Assembly: GCA_020744425.1 (NCBI GenBank)
Contig: JAGMUV010000003.1
Span: forward strand, 1,426,001-1,490,000
DNA: 64,000 nt
Direction of reading: 5' to 3'
Source: Dactylonectria macrodidyma
Taxonomy: Eukaryota; Ascomycota; Sordariomycetes; Hypocreales; Nectriaceae
The translations under genes and the position numbers were made by a program. Shown here one piece after another: positions 30,974 to 39,429 of the stretch (position 1 is the stretch's first letter; each line of letters begins with the position of its first letter). The notes beneath the pieces are model-generated. The model made no database searches and was not told the origin of the DNA. It worked only from the letters and a program-made list of their open reading frames with translations.

Positions 30974-32815
30974 ATGGCACCGAGACGGCGCAACCCCAGA
31001 GAGTCAGCACCCGCTGGTACAGGTGCTGGCCGAGCTGAATCTGTGCGAAACTTGAAGCGATCAGCAATTGAGAGTCGATATGATGAGGAAGAGCAACCTA
31101 AACCGAAGCGGATACGCATCATTCTCACGCATAAAGGCAAGCGACCAGGCGGCGACGATACCGCGCTTCGCATTACGAAAGAGTCATCCCCTCCCCTCCG
31201 ACGGTCCGCAAGACTCAGGGGTGTGCCTGCGCCTGACGTTGCGAAGGAACCAAACCCTCCACCCGGACGATCCGCAAGACTTGAGGCCGTTTCTGCGTTT
31301 GAAGGTGCGAAACTGCCGAAAACTGAGATTGAGCCACCCAATCTGGAAACAACCTCTCTACCTCCAAGCAGAGAGCCGACCCTGTTGCGTGGGAAGCGGA
31401 AGCGAGGGGGCGGCGAACAGCTGAAGGAGAAGAATGCAAAGACGACAGGAAAGCCGGCGCCCCAGGTTAAAGGCAACCCTACATCAAACAGGACAACCAA
31501 GGCTATGAACAAAAGACAAAAGATAGAGGAGAAGGCTTCAAGGACAGCAGGAAAACCGACAACTCAGGATCGAGGCAAGCACACATCAAACAAGACAATC
31601 AAAGTTGTCTGTAAGAGACAAAAGGGGGAAGAGAAGACTTTGAAGACAGCAAAACCGACGGCTCAAGATGAAGACAAGTCTCCATCAAGCAAGACAACTA
31701 AGGCTGCCGACAAAAAGGCGGAGGAGACGACTTCAAAGACGGCAGGAAAGTCCATGGCCCAAGATAAAGGCAAGCCTACACCAAACAGGACAGCTAAGGC
31801 CAACGACCAGGAAAAGGCTGACGTGATTCCCAAGGCTTCCGGTGCGGAAACCAGGCGCCCCGTTGAGATGGACCCTCCTGCGGAGCAACTTGAGGAGAGA
31901 GACCTTTTTGGGGAGCAAATCGAAGAGGGCGATACTCCTGCGAGGCAACTTGAAGGGAATGATCTTCCCGCGGAGCAACTCGAAGAGAATGACCCTCTTG
32001 CGATGCAACTTGACGAAGATGTCAACCCTGCGAGGCAACTTGAAGAGGATGACTCTCTTATGATGCAACTCCAAGAGGGTGATCCTCCTGCGAGACAACT
32101 TGAAGAGAATGATCTTCCTGCAGAGCAGCTTGAAAAGAATGCCTCTGAAGGCGGGACTTCGAAGGAGCAGACAGCTACTCATGAGGCTAATGACAATTCA
32201 CAATTTGGACCTGCTATCATGGAGACGGTTAAGATCCTCACTCGAATTGCTGACATTTGTGACCAAAACCCCAGTCCAGACGCCAATGCTCTAGCGGTGC
32301 TGCGTAAGACCATGGGCCAACTCCCTTACCTGATGACTAGCGAAGCTCGCGAGGAGATGCCAGAACTAGCATTTGAATTCGCGATCGCCGTTTACCAGCA
32401 CCCAGCTGCAGGGAGGATCTACATTGAGGACCTGGAAAAATTGGCTTTGGATCTTGAAACCAGAAGGATATTTGAGCCACTGGCCAGTGCACAACCTAGA
32501 TTAACGGAGAAGGGAGAGGAAGAAGAGTGTGAGCAGTGGCCCGAGGAGGAGGGTGAGGAGGGTGAGGAAGGTGAGGAAGGTGAGGAAGGTGAGGAAGGTG
32601 AGGAAGGTGAGGAAGGTGAGGAAGGTGAGGAAGGTGAGGAAGGTGAGGAAGGTGAGGAAGGTGAGGAAGGTGAGGAAGGTGAGGAAGGTGAGGAAGGTGA
32701 GGAAGGTGAGGAAGGTGAGGAAGGTGAGGAAGGTGAGGAAGGTGAGGAAGGTGAGGAAGGTGAGGAAGGTGAGGAGTGGGAGCGGTGGTTCGAGGAGGAG
32801 GTCTGGGTGGTCTAG
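30974..32815 (+). CDS. Nuclear-type Lys/Glu-rich protein built from four tandem-repeat arrays
   Basis: A 613-aa intron-less ORF of unknown function. Start MAPRRRNPRESAP with several basic clusters (KPKRIR, LLRGKRKR, NKRQK) suggests a nuclear protein. Four successive in-frame arrays: two 22-aa units with RRSARL/GRSARL (31178-31309); four units of 31-34 aa with KTAGKPxxQDKGK and NKTTKA (31439-about 31836); nine exact 10-aa units of type DPPARQLEEN (31871-32140); and twenty-five GEE tripeptides (32552-32776). Between the third and fourth lies a non-repeated stretch (about residues 411-515, from QFGPAIMETVKILTRIADIC to LETRRIFEP) that looks helical and could be a small folded domain. The net charge flips from basic N-terminal half to acidic C-terminus. 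No homologue recognised. It is convergent with ppg1, with 171 bp between the stop codons. Confidence 0.75.
   Translation: MAPRRRNPRESAPAGTGAGRAESVRNLKRSAIESRYDEEEQPKPKRIRIILTHKGKRPGGDDTALRITKESSPPLRRSARLRGVPAPDVAKEPNPPPGRSARLEAVSAFEGAKLPKTEIEPPNLETTSLPPSREPTLLRGKRKRGGGEQLKEKNAKTTGKPAPQVKGNPTSNRTTKAMNKRQKIEEKASRTAGKPTTQDRGKHTSNKTIKVVCKRQKGEEKTLKTAKPTAQDEDKSPSSKTTKAADKKAEETTSKTAGKSMAQDKGKPTPNRTAKANDQEKADVIPKASGAETRRPVEMDPPAEQLEERDLFGEQIEEGDTPARQLEGNDLPAEQLEENDPLAMQLDEDVNPARQLEEDDSLMMQLQEGDPPARQLEENDLPAEQLEKNASEGGTSKEQTATHEANDNSQFGPAIMETVKILTRIADICDQNPSPDANALAVLRKTMGQLPYLMTSEAREEMPELAFEFAIAVYQHPAAGRIYIEDLEKLALDLETRRIFEPLASAQPRLTEKGEEEECEQWPEEEGEEGEEGEEGEEGEEGEEGEEGEEGEEGEEGEEGEEGEEGEEGEEGEEGEEGEEGEEGEEGEEGEEGEEGEEGEEWERWFEEEVWVV
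31439..31836 (+). repeat. Four ~34-aa (102/102/93-nt) coding repeats
   Basis: Unit starts at 31439, 31541, 31643 and 31736 give periods of 102, 102 and 93 nt. Each unit encodes K/R-T-x-G-K-P-x-x-Q-D-x-x-K followed by S/P-N-K/R-T-x-K-A/V and a KxQKxEEK-like end. The DNA copies have diverged. Confidence 0.85.
31871..32140 (+). repeat. Nine 30-nt coding repeats
   Basis: Exactly nine 30-nt units without indels, each encoding a variant of D-x-P-A-x-Q-L-E-E-N. Third-position differences show the array is old compared with the 9-nt array downstream. Confidence 0.92.
32552..32776 (+). repeat. Twenty-five-copy 9-nt minisatellite GGTGAGGAA
   Basis: Twenty-five uninterrupted 9-nt units encode Gly-Glu-Glu. 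Only the first and last units end GAG rather than GAA, so the array is nearly pure and recently expanded or homogenised. Two plus-strand frames and all three minus-strand frames stay open across it, which produces artefactual VRK and other ORFs. Confidence 0.97.
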
Positions 32816-32986
32816 TCAGTAAATATTGAGATCAAACACGAGACTGGATTGACAAAACATAAATCTCAGAAGTGGTAAAAATAAGTATTTCATTAACTCC
32901 GTGCTCATCCGTGACCCAAGCCCAAAGTGTCTCATGATACAAAACTTGCTATAGTCTGTATAGCAAGGACAAAAACAATAACCCCT

Positions 32987-34336
32987 TCACAAAAAGTAGT
33001 CGGCTACCGGCTTCTTCGCCGGCATGCCGCGCGAGTCCTGTGGCGCCGCCTGGAACACACGGTATCGGCGGGCGGGGCCGCTTCTCGGTCCTGTCTCTCC
33101 CTCCATCATGACGCCGGTGCCGCCGTCGCTACGGCCCACGTCGCCGTTGCTTCGGGCGAAGAGCCCGGTGCCGGACTCGTCCTCGGAGAGCTCCAGCACG
33201 GCGGCAACGTTGCCGCAGCGGTAGCAGTAGTTGGGGGCGGACCAAACGGTGACGATGGAGGCGTCGAACATTTCCTTGAAACCCTCCATGACAAGCTGGT
33301 GAGCACGTGCGATCAGACTTAAGTCGTTGCGGTGATTAAAGACCTTAACAATATCAGCACCGAAGAGAAAGCCTGCACCGCGCGGGGAAAGGCCCCAGCC
33401 GTCGATTTCATCAGGGTCGGACCAGAGCAGATCACACATGGCGCCCTCATGTGGGACTTCCTGCTTGCGGTCTATCAGTCGAATCTTGTCAACCGTGTCG
33501 ATAAGCGGACTCAGTCCGCCGTGAACGCAGAGGACTGCTCCGGCCGGATTTCCAACTGTGCCACCGCTCGATCCTGATGCACCAGAGCCCGGCGGGCCTG
33601 TCTTGTCTCCGCCTGCAACACCCGGACTTCGCGCTTGCTCTTGTGAACTGGCCTGTTGTCGACGCCGGGGGAAACGACTCATTATGGACCCGTTCTGGTC
33701 ACACACTTCGATTTCGGTCTCGTCGTCGACGGGTTCGGCCCCGGGAGATAGGGTGTTTGACGCGCCTAGGACGATTGCGCCGAGGGCGAGGTAGTCGAAG
33801 ACGTCGCAGCAGTACCGCCAGACATTTGCGCTTCCGTATTTTCGTAGACATTCATCGTAGAATCCGTACACGGTGGTGATTTGACGTGATTCGTGGTTAC
33901 CTCGAATGAGGGTCATGCGGTCGGGATATCGGACCTTGAGGCAGAGGAGGAGAAGGAAGGACTCGAGTGAGTAGAACCCACGGTCGACAAAGTCACCTAT
34001 GAGGACTAAGTTAGTGAGGGTAGGGTGGTACACAAATCGAAGAACATACCCATGAAGAGGTAGTTTGTGTCTGGGACATCACCGCCCACTCTGAACAACT
34101 CCATCAAGTCGTGAAACTGGCCGTGGATATCGCCACATATTGTGACAGGCGCCGAAACGGTGACGACGTTGCCCTCTTCGATTAACAACTCCCGTGCCTT
34201 GTGGCAGAGCTCGCGGACTTGCGCCTCTGGAATCGGGCGGCATGCGCGGAGCTGCGCAATCGCCCTGGGACCGAAGTTAGCTTGCGGGCTGCGAGGATCG
34301 GCGGTTCGTGAGAGCCTACTTGTCGAGATCGCTCAT
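32987..34336 (-). CDS. ppg1: Ser/Thr protein phosphatase Ppg1 (PP2A-like catalytic subunit)
   Basis: Exons 34336-34320, 34264-34050 and 33996-32987 (introns of 55 and 53 nt) give 413 aa. The start [20 protein letters not shown] follows PP2A/Ppg1 closely. All metal-site motifs are present: GDIHGQ, GDFVDRG, RGNHESR, HGGLSP, plus [11 protein letters not shown], and the C-terminus ends DYFL as in PP2A-type enzymes. An insertion of about 76 low-complexity residues (about 153-230, rich in Gly, Ser, Pro, Gln, with RFPRRRQQ) lies between YLALGAIV and GAVLCVHGG; a second tail insertion follows [13 protein letters not shown]. Insertion at this first point fits filamentous-fungal Ppg1. Yeast Ppg1 is linked to glycogen and works in the Far/STRIPAK-like complex. 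The gene is divergent from the membrane-protein gene at 34425. Confidence 0.92.
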
Positions 34337-34424
34337 GGTAGTGGGATAGGGCGCTGAGCGGCTCGCGAGAGGTGTACTGGTCGCGCCTGTGAAGTCAGAA
34401 GGAGTCAAGAGAGACGATCATAGC
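34337..34424. promoter_or_regulatory. 88-bp shared divergent promoter
   Basis: Only 88 bp separate the ppg1 start codon (minus) from the start codon proposed for the membrane protein (plus). Both promoters and both leaders must therefore overlap each other or extend into the neighbouring gene. No TATA or CCAAT box was identified in it. If the membrane-protein start is further downstream the gap is larger. Confidence 0.45.
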
Positions 34425-35262
34425 ATGTCGGAATCTGCGCCCGGTCGTTTCGTGGAAGGGGCTCCGTGGAAAGATGGATTTATTGACAAAGATGGAAGAT
34501 GTTTGAAAATCTATGTCCACATGCGATTCGCGACTTGCCTGGCACACCAAGAGACGACCAACCTTCAAGAAAGGTAAGGTACGTACCCCACTACATGCCA
34601 AGGAACATCGGACTTACATAAAGCCGACCACCGGTGGACCCTGGCAAACCCATTCTCCAATCAGAGGACGCCAAACACAATCATGCAGCTGAGGACTCAC
34701 AGTTGAGTGAGCTGCTTTCTCGAAATCTAGTCTCGGGCCCACGGAACACCTCGAAATCCCTCGACGACGTCAACCCGGCCTATACGCCCTGGCAGGACGA
34801 TGCTACGGCCATTAAGTGAGTCCAATGGCATGTGCAGCATCTCAGAATACTCGCTGACGCCCAATTGAGACCACTAGAGCCCCCCCGATCATCCCTACAC
34901 ATCGGATCATGCCACCACTTCTTCACCCAAAGTCGCGGATGACCTCGTCGTTGTTTGCCACGACTGTCGCCGCGTCCTTCTTCGTCGTTACGCTTCCGCA
35001 CCTTCTTCCGTGTCCCGTACCACGAGCACGATTCGCCGATGGAGAAATTATGGTAGACGAGAACGGCCGGCGGAAACGATGGAGGAGAAAAGACACTGGC
35101 CCGGAGGTGAAGGACGGCATTGTGCAATTCAACGATATTGCGGCGGATGATGCTGAGCAAGCGAAACTGAGGACTCATCGAGAGTGTCCGGTACCCAAAC
35201 CGGGTGGCATGTTGGGGGAGTGGTTGGGCTTCCACAAGGACGAGAGCGAGCCAAGCCGATAG
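34425..35262 (+). CDS. Hypothetical single-pass membrane protein with two CPVP motifs
   Basis: Exons 34425-34573, 34624-34815 and 34878-35262 (introns of 50 and 62 nt) give 241 aa. No family recognised. MSESAPGRFVEGAPWKDGFI starts a hydrophilic N-terminal half. A membrane segment (about 136-157, TSSLFATTVAASFFVVTLPHLL) ends in PCPVPRARFADGEIMVDENG and a basic RRKRWRRK patch, and the last residues are ECPVPKPGGMLGEWLGFHKDE. The repeated CPVP and the GGMLGEWLGF end look conserved and could be a useful signature. The second exon has no ATG, so an upstream exon is required; the one chosen is the only nearby in-frame candidate, but its length should be checked. Arg-rich flank suggests the segment enters an organelle membrane; location is inference. 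Confidence 0.65.
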
Positions 35263-37051
35263 ACACAACACATGACATCCTACAACGGGACATGGACTCG
35301 AGCGACGACACAAAATAATACCCGACATAAATTCGTTGTTTTATCTCGGCTATGGGAACCAAGCACATCTGGGGATCGGATCACGCGGCTTGGAATAGCC
35401 GCATCGGACGATTGGGATGATTTGGCTGAGTCCAATCTTGTAACTGCGATGACTATAGTTGCGGTTGACGGATGAATCGCCTGAAATGGTGGAAAATACA
35501 TCGATGCGGTTGGAAGAGCCAGCTTGTGGGTGAGCGTGGTTAGACTTCTCTGCTTTACACTGGGCCTAGGCTCATACCGCCGACATCTTGTTAAATATTT
35601 TTTTATTGTAGCTATATCCATGAATTGAAGAGAAATGCTCAAATCAGAAGTCGCACTAGAGTCTGTCGTGCTGATCGATAATTGCGTTTCGCTGGCCCAA
35701 ACATCGTGAGAGATGAGAGCCAGGAGCCGCGGGGCGTCGGTTGGTGACTATTGAAAACGTTTGACTATTTTTGATGGGGTTAACTCTTGAATCTAATCCA
35801 GAGTGACGTAATAATATTATCTTGGGGATTCTTCGGTGTGAAGGTGCATGGGTTGGGAGGGTTTGCGCTGTGATTATCGAATTGAATGTGCTTGGTTTAC
35901 AATGCTAAAAAAATCCAACTAATGCAAAAGACAATTCAATGTTTCCACTCCATGAATGGACTGTGCGAGGCGTACACAGTATGTGCCAGTGGCTGGAAAC
36001 TTATTTGGAACTCTAGACCTTGGTTGTGAATGTGCTTTATGAGATAGCATTCTGTCAAGGGGTTGAAAATACGCCAAACTCGCTCCCTTGTCTCTACCCC
36101 TTGGTATCAAGGAAGTGATGTCGGAGCTTCTGCAGGATGCGAATCTCTAGCGGTGTCTGAGGTGATATTATGCACAGAGGTACCCGTCTGGCTCGAGTTC
36201 AAAGTGGTTGCTGACAGCTCCCGAGGTTGGCAGCGGTTCCATCTGGGGGTGGAGTCATCTGACGCGGGCTGGTTCGCGTGGTCGCGTGTTTCGGTCCTTT
36301 GTGCTGGTAATGGACTTCGCACAAGCACAAGCACATGGCGAAGAAAATGTACCGAGCTAGACTGCCTGGGAGGCAAGAGAATGAAGACGAAATAAAATAT
36401 TCTTTTTGTCGATAATGAAAAACATAGTGTTAAGACAGTGTCAAGGCTATTTCTTGGCTTAGATCGAGTGCGCCTGTCCGATAACAATGCGAGAATGGCC
36501 GATGCGATGTAAGGTATCCCTTGTCTTTGTACAATGAACCAACCGTTCGCCCGTCCCTCGAGTCCTTCAATAAGCTTACTGTGCTAGGACACTGGAGGCC
36601 GTTGACGGGCGCACGGGCCAAGGGAGTGGTAGCGCCGCAGAAACGGGACAGCACCAGCGCCAGTGCCAGTGTCCTCGAGCTTTCGAGGTGGGTGGGCGCA
36701 CTAACCGGTTCCCCATGCCAATCTCAATCTCAGCCGCCAAATCCGTGGGCCTAGCGAAGCCCAACTCTTGAACTCACTCACCTCAGTCAGTCTCTCTCTC
36801 TCTTCCAGCTCCCCTCACCAGCCGTCGAAAAGCCGGTTACCGATACCGATACCGATTCTCGACTGGTGACGTGACTGGTACTTGCGCTGCATGCTGTGCG
36901 CCTGCGGTGCCCGTTGCGCCCGATCGACCCCGTTTGCCATGCGAGCGTGTCCTGACTATGCTTCGCCTTCGCACTCGCCGGCCCCGACAGATTGAACAAC
37001 GCTCTTGACGCTCTTGACTTCGTCACTCGGAAACCGCGGCCCTTCGAGGCC
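35263..37051. other. Intergenic, no gene seen
   Basis: Downstream of the membrane-protein gene and upstream of the Srf1-like gene. ORFs up to about 126 codons have no recognisable domain. Near 36837-36858 there are three ACCGAT copies, and at 36651-36672 a short CCAGYGCCAG repeat. The final 250 bp are pyrimidine-rich leader sequence. Confidence 0.4.
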
Positions 37052-38241
37052 ATGTCATCCTCTTCTCCTCCGAGATCCGGCTCACATTTTGACTCGCTCG
37101 CGGTTCCAGGCTCGTCGAGGACCACTAGCACCGCCGTCGACCGCCGCAGATCTCCTCGACAGCGTCCCCCTCGATCTCTTCCGCGTAAGCGCCGGGCACC
37201 ATCACCCCCCACCCCGACCTGTTGTTGGCTAACCAGACCTCAGCCTGGATTGATTCATACGAAGAGAAATATGGCTCCGTTGGCGAAGACCAACTCCGAT
37301 TATTAAATCCTCCTACGCGCGCCGTTCAACCGCAACATAACAGCACCCCGAGCGAGCTGCAACGTCGTGTCTCGAAAGATGGCTTCATAGACCCGGACGA
37401 CCCGTTGCTGGGCCAAGGCAAGGCCACAAGGGGCAAAATTCCTCACATTCTACGATATGGGCGTGCTTCCATGCGCGGGAGGAAATGGGACCATCTGAGG
37501 TCGGCCGAGCCCGTTATTATCTCAGGGTTCCAACCGGCAGTCAGGTCAACACAACCTAACCTCGCCTGGCAAGATTTTGTGCACTCCTCAGCCTATGGGC
37601 CTATGCCCAACGTGCACTCGATCGTTGTTGATCCCGAGACTTTGGACAAGTTGCAGCCAAATTTCGCCAACCCTGCATTTCAACCATACAATGTGTTGGA
37701 TTCCAAGATACCACGAAAGAGGCGTGCGCTTGCGCCTTATAAACGGATATGGTACATGGCGATTCGACATTCCTTTGCACCACTGATATTTCGACTTACT
37801 GTCATGTTCACGTCCATGGTTGCCCTCGGGGTCGCCGCGCGGATTCACCAGATTGAAGATGTGGATAGTAAGGACACAGCTGAGGAGACGCAATCAGTAG
37901 TAGCCGTAGCGGTGGACTGCGTTGCGATCCCATACCTTGCGTACATGATCTGGGATGAGTACACCGGGAGGCCCCTGGGTTTGCGATCCGTGGTTTCCAA
38001 GATTTCACTCATCTTGCTAGACCTCTTTTTCATCATTTTCAAGTCGGCGAGCACGGCACTCGCCTTTGAGAGTCTGGTCTATCATAACTTGACAGACGCC
38101 GCGGTGCGGAATCTGTCGAAGGCGCTGGCAGCATTCATGTTGATAGGCCTCATCGCCTGGACTATGAATTTTGCTGTCAACATCTTCCGAACGGTGGAGC
38201 GGTTGGGCGGCGGCGAAGAAGACGATGGCGCGCATGGATAG
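37052..38241 (+). CDS. Multi-pass membrane protein, Srf1-like (regulator of phospholipase D)
   Basis: Exons 37052-37184 and 37244-38241 (59-nt intron) give 376 aa. The acceptor chosen (CTCAG at 37243) joins SLP to PWIDSYEEKYGSVGEDQLRLL; using the CAG nine bases earlier gives a frame with no start codon. The N-terminus is Ser/Arg-rich and disordered. The C-terminal half has about four hydrophobic segments: FAPLIFRLTVMFTSMVALGV, VVAVAVDCVAIPYLAYMIW, ISLILLDLFFIIFKSASTAL and LAAFMLIGLIAWTMNFAVNIF, with WDEYTGRPLGLRS between. PPWIxSYEExYGS, WDEYTGxPLGLRS and FFIIFKSASTALAFE are patterns I associate with fungal proteins annotated as Srf1, a yeast activator of phospholipase D Spo14. The membrane topology is certain, the family name moderately so. 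Confidence 0.72.
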
Positions 38242-39429
38242 GGCAGGGCGCGAAGACATTTGAAAGCTGGAACTAGGACTGGAGCCGGAGCTGGACATTG
38301 AGACTTTGGCATGATACCCCTTCTGCAGGGAATGAGCTTGTTTTTTTGTGTTTATTGTTTCGTTTGGGTGGGTTTGACACGGCATGGACAAAGCTTGTAT
38401 TCCTCACCTTTCATTGCACTGTATCATAAGTAGGTAATCATGGGATATGAATAGAGAGCAACCGACAGTACGGGCCTGTTATCCGGATGCTCCCCCAATT
38501 GATGCAGGCCGTGAATCAGTGTGAAATCCGCCCGTTTATTGGGCCAGGATCTAATCAATCACCCGCATTTCCTATCGTGTACTATGATACGGGGCTCATT
38601 GTCAAGAGAAGATGTGGAGCATTCCGTGGCTTGGGCCCGGGGGGCTTGAATGGTGACGATGACACCAGGCGGTCCCTAGTACCCGGCCCCCTCCCAGTTG
38701 GCGCCCGCGTGGACGGCTAGCTACTATACGTGGTAGGCAGATGCCATTGTTAGTGGGGTGAGATCATTACCTTTTCGCAAGACCCCAGCAACCCTCGCTC
38801 TAACACTGAACCTACCTAACCAAGCGGCTCTACCAGACCATTTGCACTTCAGCCTTAGGGCGGTCACCAGTGGCAGAACTTCACACTAGACTTCTTTCAA
38901 TGCCCGCCCGCTTTGGCCAGCGGCCCTGCCTCAGGTAACGCCTTGATGAGACCAGCTGGGTCTGACTGCCTGATCTCCTACTCCTACGACGCCTACCTGC
39001 AGTCGACTCTTTCCACCGTCTTTTCTTTTTTCCTCTGACTCAAGCGGCCTGACGTGTGATCGGACAGCCTATAACTACTCGCTTTGTTTCTGTCACGTAT
39101 CGCATTCTGTGATCGTGAACGCAGCCTCCCCGCCACCCACCGCGCTGTCCTGCCCTTCCTGTCACCCCCGGTCCGCCCTCAACCTCGTCCGAGCTATTCA
39201 TCTCAGCCTCGACGAGTCAGACGGGCGACTTTGCACGACGCACCTACCTTGAGGACGTCTCTGCTGCCTGTCTGAGATCCGTTGATTTCCTAGGCACGGC
39301 CGTACTCGAAGTTGGGAGCATCCGCACCGCGAGCTATCCTTACGGCATCCCTTCGACTACCCTACGATCTGGACCCCGCCTCCCTCTCCTCCGTTGAGCC
39401 GTCGGACCCCCGCTGTCCGCAGACAGACC
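38242..39429. other. Intergenic upstream of the cullin gene
   Basis: Holds the Srf1-like 3' region and the cullin promoter with a long pyrimidine-rich leader (about 38990-39420). No other gene seen. Confidence 0.45.

Noticed and set aside
32529..32822. 97-codon VRK-repeat ORF
   Set aside because: Second frame of the GGTGAGGAA array inside the larger gene. It has no independent start context. The array itself is reported.
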